64,000 bases of DNA from Candidatus Eiseniibacteriota bacterium (lineage in GTDB: Bacteria; Eisenbacteria; RBG-16-71-46; CAIMUX01; WJJG01): positions 1-64,000 of the forward strand of contig JAGMBO010000034.1 of NCBI GenBank assembly GCA_023129715.1, read 5' to 3'. Of the stretch, positions 45,307-54,825 are shown one piece after another. The stretch's first letter is position 1, and every line of letters starts with the position of its first letter. The notes beneath the pieces are model-generated. The model did no database searches. It was not told the DNA's origin and was given only the letters and a program-made list of their open reading frames with translations. A program made the position numbers and the translations under genes.

Positions 45307-48300
45307 ATGAAACACTCAGTCGCTGTCATCGCACTCATCACCTTGACGCTACTGACCGGGCTCACAGGAGGAGTTGCTGCGCTCGAGTCCATCTCGGGCA
45401 TACCCGCCTCGACCGTGCCCAATGACTTAGGGCTCGTTGAGGATGAGTTCATCGTCATCCTGGCAAAGACCGTTCCCGTGGTGGCACAGGTGGACTACAC
45501 CCACCAGGAATCGAGCGGGATCGCGAGTCTCGATCAACTCGCCTCCGAGAACGCGGTCGCGTCCCTGAAGCCGCAGTTCCAGGGCGCGGCCGAGCGAGGC
45601 ATCACCGCACTCGCCCGCCACTACAAGGTCCGCCTGGGCGCGGGCGCGGATCTCGAGACCGCGATGGCCGCCTATGCGGCCGACCCAGCCATCGCGCGGG
45701 TCGAGCCGATCGGGATCCACCCGGTCTATGCGGCGCCCAATGACGGCTTCTATACCAACCAATGGCATCTGAATCAGGCCAACGATCACGATATCGATGC
45801 GCCCGAGGCCTGGGACATCGAGACCGGTGATCCGGCCGTAATCGTCGCGATCCTCGATACCGGCGTGCGCTACTACCACAAGGACCTGGGCGGCGCAAAC
45901 GCCTCCTCGTCCAACCCGGGCGCCGCGGTCGGCAACATGTGGATCAACTGGGCCGAGAAGAACGGCACGACCGGCGTCGACGATGACGGCAACGGCTACA
46001 CCGACGACTGGGTCGGCTACGACTTCGTCGACGGCGCCACCAACGGCTGGCCCGGCGAGGATGTCAATACCAAGGACAACGACCCGCGCGACTTCAACGG
46101 CCACGGCACCCACTGCGCGGGCAATGTGAGCGCGATCAACAACAACGGCTATGCCACCTGCGCGCCCACCGGGGGCTGGGGCAACGGCTCGCTCGAGGAG
46201 ACGGGCAACGGGGTGAAAACGATGGCCTGCCGCATCGGCTGGTCGGGCAGCTACTTCGGCATGGAGGTCGGCTACGTGCGCATGGACTTCGCCGCCGAGG
46301 CCTTCTACTACGCGGCGGATAACGGCGCGCGGATCGCCTCCTGTAGCTGGGGCTCCTCGAACAGCGGCGGAATCGCCGATGCGGTGACCTACTTCGTCAG
46401 CCAGGGCGGGCTGGTCTTCAAGTCCGCCGGCAACAGCGGCAACCAGACGGCCGACTACCTCTGCGGCCGCGCGGATATCATCAGTGTCGCGGCGACCGAT
46501 CAGAACGACTGTAGGGCCGACTTCTCGACCTACGGCACCTGGGTCGATATCTCCGCCCCCGGGGTCGCGATCATGAGCCTCTATCACGACCACAACGACC
46601 CCACCAACGACTACGTCGCGAGCATCGACGGCACCTCGATGGCGTCCCCGCTGGCCGCCTCGGTCGCCGCGCTGATCTGGTCGCACTACCCCTCCTGGAC
46701 CCCGGCGCAGGTCGAGCAGCAGCTCTATGACAGCGCCGACGACATCGACGGCCTCCCCTGCAACAGCAGTTACGTTGGCAAGCTCGGCGCCGGGCGGGTC
46801 AACGCGTTCCGAGCGGTCAGTGGCGGCACGCCCCCACCGGTAGCAGAGTTCACCGGATCCCCCACCTCGGGCTGCCTGCCGCTGACCGTCGGATTCACGG
46901 ACGCATCGAGCGGGGCGATCACTTCCTGGGACTGGGACTTCGGCGACGGCGGCACCTCGAGCGCCCAGAACCCGTCGCACGAGTACACTGCCGAAGGCGA
47001 TTACACTGTCACCCTGACGGCCAGCAGCGCCTGCGGCAGTGATGTGACCACCAAGACCAACTACATCCATGTCGAGCCGCCCTCACCCAACGCGGTCGCG
47101 ACCTCCGACATCTATGTCGCGGGCACTGTCTCGGGCGACTACACCGACACCCATGCGAGTGATAATCAGTACGAGGCGATCACCGAGGTCGACTCGGGCA
47201 CCCATCCGCGCAAGTGGTACAGCACGCTCGATCACCGGTGGACCTTCACCGTCGCCCCCGGGACGGTGATCACCTTCTTTGTCGAGGCCTACCGGACGGC
47301 CAACTCCGAGGGGGATGATTTCGTCTTCGAGTACTCGACCGACAACAACACCTTCTCGCCGCTGGTGACGGTGGCCGGCACGACCGAGCAGACCTACTCG
47401 GCCGAGATGCCGAGTAGTCTTAGTGGGACGGTCTACATCCGGGTTACCGACACCGATCACACGCGCGAGAACCAGAGCCTCGATACCGTCTACATCGATC
47501 GGATGATGATCGAGTCGCTCAGCACGCCGCAGCCGCCGGTGGCCGATTTCGTCGGCTCTCCGACCTCGAGCTATGTGCCGCTGACTGTTGAGTTCACCGA
47601 TCAATCCAGCTACGGCCCGACTTCCTGGAGCTGGACCTTTGGGGACGGTGGGACCTCGAGCGCGCAGAACCCGACGCATACCTACACCCAGATCGGGACC
47701 TACACGGTGAGTCTGACGGCTACGAACGACTATGGCTCGGATACCGAGACCAAGACCGACTACATCACCGTGCTCGAGTTCCAGGAACACTCGATGCATG
47801 TCCATGACATGGTCGTAACCCGCAAGAACGCGGGGCCGAATGCCAATGGGCAGTGCCTGGTGACGATCTTCGATGAGACCGACCAGCCGGTCGCCAATGC
47901 CACCGTCGATGTCACGATCACCGGTCCGACGGGCGGGACGCGGAGTGGCATCACGGGAGCGGACGGCACGGTCTTCTTCCAGTCCTCGAAGACGAAGAAC
48001 CCGGTCGGCGAGTGGTGCTTCGAGGTGACCAATGTCACCCATGCGACCTACACCTACGACCCGGCAGCGAACAATGTGACGATGGCCTGCGAGAGTGGGG
48101 TCGTCTACGAGGAGCCCGGGCAATCGGCCCCTAAGTTCGAAGGACTGATGGCGACCGGGGCGATCGAGACTGCCGGGCGGCCGGTGATCTACTTCACGCT
48201 GGGTGCGGCCGCCGAGGTCAGGCTGGATGTCTTCAGTGTGACCGGCGCGCGGGTGGCGACGCTCGTCAACGAGCCGCGACCCGCGGGGCCCCAGAGTGTC

Positions 48301-48396
48301 AGCTTCCCGGGCGATGGACTCGCCTCAGGGATCTACTTCTACCGCATGCAGGCGGGCGATGAGGTGATGACCGAGAAAATCATGCTGGTCAAATAG
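45307..48396 (+). CDS. Secreted subtilisin-like (S8) protease with PKD domains and FlgD-like tail
   Basis: A 1029-residue endopeptidase. The ATG at 45307 has AAGGGGA upstream and starts a signal peptide; the open frame upstream is non-coding. Residues about 30-140 resemble an I9-type propeptide. The catalytic triad is complete: Asp184 (ILDTGV), His266 (FNGHGTHCAG) and Ser444 (DGTSMASP). Two PKD domains follow (PPVAEFTGSPTSGCLPLTV and PPVADFVGSPTSSYVPLTV) with a jelly-roll-like domain between them. An Ig-like domain (VANATVDVTITGPTGG) precedes a FlgD-like tail ending TEKIMLVK. It is monocistronic, ending at a strong terminator. Confidence 0.95.
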   Translation: MKHSVAVIALITLTLLTGLTGGVAALESISGIPASTVPNDLGLVEDEFIVILAKTVPVVAQVDYTHQESSGIASLDQLASENAVASLKPQFQGAAERGITALARHYKVRLGAGADLETAMAAYAADPAIARVEPIGIHPVYAAPNDGFYTNQWHLNQANDHDIDAPEAWDIETGDPAVIVAILDTGVRYYHKDLGGANASSSNPGAAVGNMWINWAEKNGTTGVDDDGNGYTDDWVGYDFVDGATNGWPGEDVNTKDNDPRDFNGHGTHCAGNVSAINNNGYATCAPTGGWGNGSLEETGNGVKTMACRIGWSGSYFGMEVGYVRMDFAAEAFYYAADNGARIASCSWGSSNSGGIADAVTYFVSQGGLVFKSAGNSGNQTADYLCGRADIISVAATDQNDCRADFSTYGTWVDISAPGVAIMSLYHDHNDPTNDYVASIDGTSMASPLAASVAALIWSHYPSWTPAQVEQQLYDSADDIDGLPCNSSYVGKLGAGRVNAFRAVSGGTPPPVAEFTGSPTSGCLPLTVGFTDASSGAITSWDWDFGDGGTSSAQNPSHEYTAEGDYTVTLTASSACGSDVTTKTNYIHVEPPSPNAVATSDIYVAGTVSGDYTDTHASDNQYEAITEVDSGTHPRKWYSTLDHRWTFTVAPGTVITFFVEAYRTANSEGDDFVFEYSTDNNTFSPLVTVAGTTEQTYSAEMPSSLSGTVYIRVTDTDHTRENQSLDTVYIDRMMIESLSTPQPPVADFVGSPTSSYVPLTVEFTDQSSYGPTSWSWTFGDGGTSSAQNPTHTYTQIGTYTVSLTATNDYGSDTETKTDYITVLEFQEHSMHVHDMVVTRKNAGPNANGQCLVTIFDETDQPVANATVDVTITGPTGGTRSGITGADGTVFFQSSKTKNPVGEWCFEVTNVTHATYTYDPAANNVTMACESGVVYEEPGQSAPKFEGLMATGAIETAGRPVIYFTLGAAAEVRLDVFSVTGARVATLVNEPRPAGPQSVSFPGDGLASGIYFYRMQAGDEVMTEKIMLVK

Positions 48397-48464
48397 CCTG
48401 CGGCCTGCGCGCTCTGCGGTCTCTGAAGGACCGCGGGGTGGGACGTCACACGCGCAAGCCCGGG

Positions 48465-48502
48465 AGGAAGGCCGGGGTGGAGATGCTCACCCCGGCCTTC
48501 CT
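48465..48502. terminator. Bidirectional intrinsic-type terminator
   Basis: A perfect 15-bp stem (AGGAAGGCCGGGGTG pairing with CACCCCGGCCTTCCT) with an 8-base loop. It lies about 70 bases after the protease stop and touches the stop codon of the convergent DUF3795 gene (48501-48503). T-runs are short (TATT on the plus side), but stem strength and convergent placement support termination for both genes. Confidence 0.8.
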
Positions 48503-49004
48503 ATTGCTCGCTGGTGTCGGCTGTGTCTGTCGGATCCGTCCCCTCCGGCTGACCATAATCCGGCAGGCGGACATCGGAGTAGACGAAGCCGGTGTCGGCG
48601 CGCTCTTCCTGCTCCTCGATCCAGCGCTCGAGACCGATCTCGCGTTTGCGTTCGTTGTCGGCCATCAGGTTCACATAGGCGCGCAGCATACCGAAATGCT
48701 CGCAAGGGTAGTCGTCGCACTCGATGCAGGTGGTGAAGCCGCGCTCCCGGGCACAGGGGCGGATCCGACAGCCGGGGAAGCCCCCACCCTCACGGCAGCC
48801 GGGACAGGGGTTCTCGGCCAAGTGGTTCAAGACCTTCCAGAAATCGCGAAAGGTGTCGCGGAGGGCGGGGACATGCTCGTACCAGCGATCGTAGCCTTCC
48901 TTTTGCAGGTCCTCGCGGAACTGATCGGCGTGATCGGAGATCTTCCTCCGTGATGCGCACAGGCCGCAGTAGAGACCACAGTAGCAGAGTTCGCTCACGT
49001 CCAT
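48501..49004 (-). CDS. DUF3795 cysteine-rich protein
   Basis: A 167-residue cytoplasmic protein. The ATG at 49002-49004 has AGGGAGGA 8 bases upstream. The Cys pattern matches DUF3795: CYCGLYCGLC near the N-terminus, CPGCREGGG, then CRIRPCARERGFTTC and CIECDDYPC. The motif suggests metal or Fe-S binding, but the function of the family is unknown. The last 30 residues are acidic and Thr-rich and probably disordered. It converges with the protease gene and shares its terminator. Confidence 0.85.
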   Translation of the reverse strand: MDVSELCYCGLYCGLCASRRKISDHADQFREDLQKEGYDRWYEHVPALRDTFRDFWKVLNHLAENPCPGCREGGGFPGCRIRPCARERGFTTCIECDDYPCEHFGMLRAYVNLMADNERKREIGLERWIEEQEERADTGFVYSDVRLPDYGQPEGTDPTDTADTSEQ

Positions 49005-49181
49005 GGCCAGGGTCCTCCCTTCGGGGGGAGGGTAGCCGGGGGCGTGGATAGGACGCAATGGGGGATGAGCCGTAAGGCCCCCTACTGGCTCATGATCTCC
49101 CTACCTCCGCGCCTCGCGCGGGCGTCCGATCGCGACCGATTCGCGCTCGGCCTACAGGACTCGGTGCCCCGCTCAAGACTT

Positions 49182-49601
49182 CTAGGGCCTCCAGTCTTGC
49201 CAGACCCTGCCCGTCAGCTCGGGACCGGGCTTGAGCGACCCGCCGCCGGCCAGCCAGTCGGCGGGGGTGACCTCGCCCGTCTTGCGCGTGTACTGGGAAG
49301 CGTGGATCTGGCGCAGCAGCTCGGTCACGCTGCGCCCCACGGTGGGCCTGCTGCCAGGCCTGGTGGACGAACTGGTTGCCGGCGCTGACCGAGAGGACTT
49401 CGACGCCTAACTCCCTGAGTTCCTGGTGCTTGGTGGCAACTGCCGTCAGCTCGGTCGGTCAAACGAAAGTGAGTCGCCCGGGTAGAAGAAGAGCACAACT
49501 CACTTGCCCTTGTAGTCCGAGAGCTTGACCACACCGAAAGTGCCTTCAGCAAAGGCATTTGCGGTGAAGTCGGGGGCGGGGTGGTTGAGTCGTGGGAGCA
49601 T
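49182..49601 (-). pseudogene. Degraded peroxiredoxin (AhpC/TSA) gene
   Basis: The start (ATG 49599-49601) with GGAGGAT upstream is still intact, and the first 33 codons read MLPRLNHPAPDFTANAF ... LSDYKGK as in 2-Cys peroxiredoxins. Then TGA replaces the expected Trp codon before VVLFFYPGD. One base is lost inside the expected DFTF, and the peroxidatic Cys codon is TGA before PTELTAVATKHQELRELGVE. About 65 codons of the core are missing between FVHQAWQQA and GRSVTELLRQIHASQYTRK. The final part (GEVTPADWLAGGGSLKPG) ends at TAG 49182-49184. Several independent lesions make a functional product very unlikely. Confidence 0.85.
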
Positions 49602-49951
49602 CGGGAGATCCTCCATGATCCAGCTATCCTCGCAATGTGGTCTGCAGACCCAGTTGCCTCAACCGATCCTCGCGTCCAATGCCACGAATCCGATCTCTCA
49701 GGGAAGCATAGCCCGGGCAGATTCCAGGCGTTGGATCACAACCCCAATTCCCTGCACGTCAGCAAGAGCAGGCGGGATGGGACGAGGTTCCACCGGAATC
49801 GCCCCATGAGGATGCACTGCATGCTTGCCAGATACGCCGATCCTGACTAGACTCCCTCGTCTGAACTAGCGGTGATCAGACATGTCACGCGATGCTCCAT
49901 TGCCTCCATGCTCAGTAAGTGACGCAATCGCCACACACGCGTGATCTTCCC
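49602..49951. other. Intergenic region, nothing recognised
   Basis: These 350 bases lie between the peroxiredoxin and transposase remnants. They have lower GC than most of the window. No gene, terminal inverted repeat or other structure was recognised. Confidence 0.4.
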
Positions 49952-51013
49952 TCAACTCAAGTATACCTTCCGCTTCGGTGATCCGCTAGAATCCATCCAG
50001 ACTGTTTCTTGTTCATCTGAGACAACTGAGCCATGTTGGGTAACCGTGGGAGGAAGAGGGCATTGCTGCCAGATGCACCCCTTGACTTCCAGGAACCTGG
50101 CCGCAGCGTTTGCCAGCTGCCCCATCGAGTGGAAGCGATGATTGATTGTCACATCGATCTGCGATTCTCGCCAAACCAACTCCTCAGGATCGCACCTCGG
50201 ACTGTACGGTGGCAGGAAGTGCAGGACGATCCGATCCTGAAGTGCTGCCAGCGCGTTGCGCGGCGAGAGGCTGCCGTGGATCGAGTAGTTGTCCACCAGG
50301 CGGTGGAGCCTCCGCACCCAACGATACGACACACCAACCCCCTTCAGCACAACAATGACCAACTCGCCACGTCCTGTGCAGCCCACGACGAACAGGAAGT
50401 GCCCCGTGTCCGTATTCAATGCCCCCGCCAGGTATCGTCTCTCCTTCCTCCCCAGCGTCTCGATCTCGGCCGGCACGCCCCGTGGACACCAGACATAGTC
50501 CGTCCTGGGCATGAAGTCGATATCCACCTCATCGGGAAAGAGAATCACCCCTCCTGGCCCCACTTCCCACAGAACCCCCATCAGACGGGCCCTCTGCCAA
50601 CCCCAGCGTCAATTGCAGCATCGCGCCATTCGACGGATTCATTTCCAGCGATAGCCAGACCCACGAAGCAGTTGCCACAACCAGCTGACGTCCTAGACGC
50701 TCCCGGTCAGCTCCGTCGGAGCGCGAGCCAGCAAAGTGATCGGCCACTCCGAGCCGTGATCCTTGCGCAAGTGGCCCCCCCCCTCCACCAGACGGAGCAT
50801 CATCGCCATGTAGGCCACGGTGACCTTCCAGACGCCCCGCGTCGCTCGCCCGTCGCACAACACCTCGATCCCCGCCACCAGCGCAATCCTCCAAGCCCAG
50901 TAGACGGCTGCCCCGCTGAGCCCAAGGGTGCCGGAGATCGCCTCCCGCCTCCGATGGCACCAGAGTGCCTGCAAACGAAGCCATCCCTTTCGGACACGCA
51001 AGTTGGACGTCAT
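49952..51013 (-). pseudogene. Frameshifted IS630-family transposase
   Basis: Three reading frames on the minus strand together form an IS630/Tc1-type transposase. The N-terminal frame (51013 to about 50693) has a helix-turn-helix region (RREAISGTLGLSGAAVYWAW). The middle frame (about 50700-50590) continues with WVWLSLEMNPSNGAML. The C-terminal frame (50581-49952) has the DDE core: Asp in ILFPDEVDIDFMPR, Asp in LVDNYSIHG and Glu in PRCDPEELVW. At least two frameshifts separate them, so it is probably dead. Terminal inverted repeats were not found. Its 5' end lies only 22 bases from the start of the divergent sigma-54 activator gene. Confidence 0.8.
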
Positions 51014-51035
51014 AGCTTCTTAGAGTGAGTGCCTC

Positions 51036-53606
51036 ATGGATGAACGAACACATCTGACACTCGATACGGGCCACAGCACATGGCATGCTGCGCACTCCCT
51101 CCTCAGTCCTGCTTTCGAAGGCATAGACAACCAAGAGGAGGCTTCCTCGCAGAGCGTCATCGCCGTTGGTCTCTTTCTCATTGCTTGCTTTCACCTTGAG
51201 CATACCGACCATCTGCTCAGAGGAACTCACTGGCTCCAGCGCATGTATACTGACGCAGTTACAATGACTCCCGAAGCCGAAGCCCTAACGCTTCTTCATC
51301 TCGCAAGAGATAAGGCGGGACACGGCGAATACATCCATGCCCAGACACTCATCGATCGTGCCGTTTCAATCAGCGCCACCACATCTGTCTCCGCATGGAC
51401 CCAGTGTTATACTCACATTGTCAAGGCGCGAATACTCGCTCGTCTTGGAGACTTGCCTCATGCAGAACAGACACTGCTTCGTAGCACTGCTCTTGCCTTC
51501 TCCGATGGCAGCCCTGCCTTGCTAGCCGACTCTCTCACTGCACTAGCGAACGTGCGTCATCTTCGCCGTCGTTTCGAGTCCGCTGACAAGCTATATGAAC
51601 AAGCTATCACCTACTATTGGAGAGCTTGCGACACAGCTGGTCTATGCAGCGCCCTTCTGAACAGGGCCTCGGTCCTTCTCACGCTTGGCTGTCTAGATTC
51701 GGGTCGCAGACTCCTTGGGGAGGTCTTGAAGCATGCACGCGCGTCTGGCAAGGCAAGTATTGAGATCAAGTGCCAGCTTTGTCTCGGCTGGGTCCTGGCG
51801 CGCGAGAAGGAGACAGCAGCCGCCAGAACAACCCTGCTGACAGCTTTCTCTGCCGCCCGCAACAGGGGGCTCCTCCGCGAACAAGTTCTCGCACTAGAGT
51901 ATCTCGCCGATGCATTTCTCTTGGCCGATCCTACAGAAGCATCCCTCATGAAGGTCGCCCTATTCATTCGGACGGGCAAGATGCTCGCTCATTCGCTCGC
52001 ACCATCCGGCGACCTAGCATTGGAACTGAACATACGGGAGGCTCTCCTATCGCTTGTGCTGGGCGACCTCCCCTGCGCCCTACTACAGGCTAAGGAGGCA
52101 GCTGAGCATGCGCGCAGAGCCGACATGCCATGGGAAGAGGCCCTTGCGAGAAGGGTGGCCGGAATGGCACTGGTCCACATAGGAAGAAGCGCTGAAGGCC
52201 TTGCGGTTCTGCGAGAATCGCTGCAAGGGCTTGAGCGAATCAGAGAGCGACTGGAATCGGCGATCACCAAGGCATGGATTGACAGTGTCGAGGGCAACAG
52301 GGCTGGATCTTACGCAGATCCTGATTCTGCCAATATGTATCGCTCTGCCGCTGACCAGGCACCAGGCTATCCTGCGGACAGCGCGGAAGGCAAGTCAGTC
52401 CGTGCCTGGATTAGCCACCCCAGGCTGGGTCCGCCCAGGCATCCGGCGACCCAAGAGCACACGTCCATCATACACATCGACCGTGCCGCGGCCATTGCCT
52501 CTCCCCATGACCCAAGAGACATTGCATCAACTCCAAGAACCGCTATTGGGGGCCATCCCAAACTCGTCAACGCCTGGAGAGACCTAGGGCTTGTAACTCG
52601 CGCGCCAAAGCTAGTAGACACTCTTCGCCTGGCTGAGGTATTCTCGCCCGAACGCATCCCCGTGCTCATTCTTGGTGAGACTGGCACCGGAAAGGACCTC
52701 GTTGCCCAAGGGATTCACAGATTGAGCGCTCGTTCAGGAAAGTACATACCCATCAATTGCGCTGCCATCTCCAAGGATGTATTCATCGCTGAGTTGTTCG
52801 GAACAACGAAGGGTGCGTATACGGGCGCCACCCACCCTAGGCCGGGCCTATTGAGAGAGGCACAGCATGGAACCCTGTTCTTGGACGAGGTGGCAGATCT
52901 GTCTCCGGAAGCTCAAGGCTATCTTCTGCGATTCCTGGATACAGGCGAAGTCCGGCCAATCGGATCGGCTGCCAGCCTCCCAGTGGATGTGAGAGTAGTC
53001 TCTGCAACAGCTGTCAACTTGAGGGAGCGAGTTGCATCGGGCAGTTTCCGGCCAGACCTATTCTCGCGCCTGACCGGAATCATTCTCACTCTTCCTCCGC
53101 TGAGAGAGCGCGTTGAGGACTTGGAGCTACTCATTCCCCTTCTGTGGGCACGACTAGGGGGCCAGGAAACAGAGCTCAACGAGATCCTGTCTGTCGACAT
53201 GCTTCAGTCATTGAGGAAGAAGCCCTGGCCCGGAAACGTCCGGGAATTGATGCATGCTCTCTCTAGGGCACTGCCCTTGCTGCGAAGAATGGGGAGCAAG
53301 GATGCGACTGATTCCCTTCTTGTGGACTGCGCATCTGAGGACGTGCACGTCTCTCAAGACTCAAGGGACGAAATCAGTCTTGAGCACTATGGTGTGCCTG
53401 AGCACTTCCGTGGAATTCCGAGTCTCGACAATCACTCCCTGTGCCCACTCTATAGAGTGCTCGCCAAAGACCCGAGAGGAAAATGGCCACGAGAGGTCCT
53501 CCTAAGTGCATTGCACACGGCTCATGGACGAGTGTCAGAAGCGGCGAAGATCCTCGGAGTGTCGAGAAGTCAAGCGTACAGGCTGTACAGAAATCTACGT
53601 CAGTGA
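51036..53606 (+). CDS. TPR-containing sigma-54-dependent transcriptional activator
   Basis: An 856-residue regulator. Residues about 80-410 are TPR-like helical repeats, taking the place of the receiver or GAF domain of NtrC-type proteins. The AAA+ domain has Walker A GETGTGKD, the sigma-54-contacting loop as GAYTGA (usual form GAFTGA), Walker B GTLFLDEVADLSP, and the arginine-finger region FRPDLFSRL. A Fis-type helix-turn-helix is at the C-terminus (RVSEAAKILGVSRSQAYRLY). The ATG at 51036 has only a weak upstream GAGTGAG. GC content is visibly lower than its neighbours, and an IS630 remnant abuts its start, so horizontal arrival or promoter replacement is possible. Targets are unknown. Confidence 0.9.
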   Translation: MDERTHLTLDTGHSTWHAAHSLLSPAFEGIDNQEEASSQSVIAVGLFLIACFHLEHTDHLLRGTHWLQRMYTDAVTMTPEAEALTLLHLARDKAGHGEYIHAQTLIDRAVSISATTSVSAWTQCYTHIVKARILARLGDLPHAEQTLLRSTALAFSDGSPALLADSLTALANVRHLRRRFESADKLYEQAITYYWRACDTAGLCSALLNRASVLLTLGCLDSGRRLLGEVLKHARASGKASIEIKCQLCLGWVLAREKETAAARTTLLTAFSAARNRGLLREQVLALEYLADAFLLADPTEASLMKVALFIRTGKMLAHSLAPSGDLALELNIREALLSLVLGDLPCALLQAKEAAEHARRADMPWEEALARRVAGMALVHIGRSAEGLAVLRESLQGLERIRERLESAITKAWIDSVEGNRAGSYADPDSANMYRSAADQAPGYPADSAEGKSVRAWISHPRLGPPRHPATQEHTSIIHIDRAAAIASPHDPRDIASTPRTAIGGHPKLVNAWRDLGLVTRAPKLVDTLRLAEVFSPERIPVLILGETGTGKDLVAQGIHRLSARSGKYIPINCAAISKDVFIAELFGTTKGAYTGATHPRPGLLREAQHGTLFLDEVADLSPEAQGYLLRFLDTGEVRPIGSAASLPVDVRVVSATAVNLRERVASGSFRPDLFSRLTGIILTLPPLRERVEDLELLIPLLWARLGGQETELNEILSVDMLQSLRKKPWPGNVRELMHALSRALPLLRRMGSKDATDSLLVDCASEDVHVSQDSRDEISLEHYGVPEHFRGIPSLDNHSLCPLYRVLAKDPRGKWPREVLLSALHTAHGRVSEAAKILGVSRSQAYRLYRNLRQ

Positions 53607-53668
53607 CGGAGGCAGGAGCAGTTCCTTCACGCATGATCCACTTGGACATGCTGTCCTTGTACACAGAC

Positions 53669-54730
53669 TCATCCCCCCCCTCCCCCCACTCCCCTCTCCG
53701 TCGCATACACCCCCCGCTCGGCCTCGGCGATGATGCTGTTGACCCGGCAGAGGTAGCCGCCAAGGATGCGGACCATAGTGGAGGCCATGCGGCCAACGTC
53801 ATTGAACGCCGAGGAGTAGAAGGGGATGTTGCCCGGGTAGCAGGGGATATTGTGGAGCATCTGGCTGATGTCGTTGGTCATGCTGTGGGCGGCAACGCCA
53901 TAGGCCACCAGGTTCTCAGGCGTCGGATCCTCCCTGAATCTCTGCAAGGTATTCCGCCAGCGCTCGGAGCTCCTGCTGAACCGGAACGCCCCCTGCCCGA
54001 GCTGGAAGATCGTATTGGCCCGGGTGGCGATGTGGGTGACGCGCGCAACGCGGGTCGTGTTGTTGAGCACATCGCTCGAGCGCTCAAACGTTGAGAGCAT
54101 CGTCCCCCGCACGCGCCCGTAGTGGGGCTGGACACTCGTGGGGTGGAACCGCACGGTCGTCGCGGTCACGCGGCAGGCGGGCGGGTTGTTCCAGAGCATC
54201 GAGAGACTGGAAGAGGCATGGGCTTCGCCAGGGATCACTACCTGGGTGATGATCTCATGAGCTTCGGTCAGGATCCGGTCGGTGCTGTTGAGGACGTCGT
54301 CCCACAGCCGGGCTCCGTCAGCCATGTTCCCGATCGCCCGATTGGTGCAGCGGCGGGCGAAGCTGCGCACCAACGCCATCACTGGGGCAGGGTTGCGCGG
54401 CAGGTGGCCGGGATGCGCGCTGCTCGCGCAGTAGTCGTAGATCTCATGGATGTCGTCGTCGTGAGCGTCATCACCCCACAGCGCGCAGCTCCAGCCCTCC
54501 TCGGCCAGGTGATTGAGGATCGCATCGCGCACCTCAGGCCCCGGGAGATCGATCTCATCTTCTCCGCCCGCCGCATTGCGGCTGCGCAGCGTGGTGCCGA
54601 GGTAGACTTCCTCGCAGAACTGGAAGACCCGATTGACGAGCGCGATGTCCTCGGTCGAGTAGCCCGGATTCGCGATCGCTCGGATCGGCACGCCCCGGGA
54701 ATCACCGCTCGGTGTGAACGGCATCGTCAT
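53669..54730 (-). CDS. Uncharacterised helical protein with poly-Gly end
   Basis: A 353-residue protein (or 351 if the second ATG at 54722-54724 is used; the AAGGGGGG site fits that one better). No family was recognised. It has no signal peptide or membrane helix, is mostly helical, and contains DGARLWDDVLNSTDRI, EIYDYCASSAHPG and an acidic DDAHDDD run. It ends ERGVGGGGG, encoded by runs of G6 and G8 directly before the stop, a site where slippage would bypass the stop codon. It converges with the sigma-54 activator, 62 bases away. Gene-like codon pattern and a good ribosome-binding site support it as real. Confidence 0.65.
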   Translation of the reverse strand: MTMPFTPSGDSRGVPIRAIANPGYSTEDIALVNRVFQFCEEVYLGTTLRSRNAAGGEDEIDLPGPEVRDAILNHLAEEGWSCALWGDDAHDDDIHEIYDYCASSAHPGHLPRNPAPVMALVRSFARRCTNRAIGNMADGARLWDDVLNSTDRILTEAHEIITQVVIPGEAHASSSLSMLWNNPPACRVTATTVRFHPTSVQPHYGRVRGTMLSTFERSSDVLNNTTRVARVTHIATRANTIFQLGQGAFRFSRSSERWRNTLQRFREDPTPENLVAYGVAAHSMTNDISQMLHNIPCYPGNIPFYSSAFNDVGRMASTMVRILGGYLCRVNSIIAEAERGVYATERGVGGGGG

Positions 54731-54825
54731 CCCCCCTTCCAGTCAAAGCCGGCATGCCGGCCTGCGCGCACTTAGCGTAGCCCAACGCGCCCACCCCCCT
54801 GCTCGTATGCTCGCTTTCCCGCCCC

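Noticed and set aside
49182-49601. A functional selenocysteine peroxiredoxin
   Set aside because: An upstream in-frame TGA at a Trp position, a frameshift and a large internal deletion are incompatible with a working enzyme.
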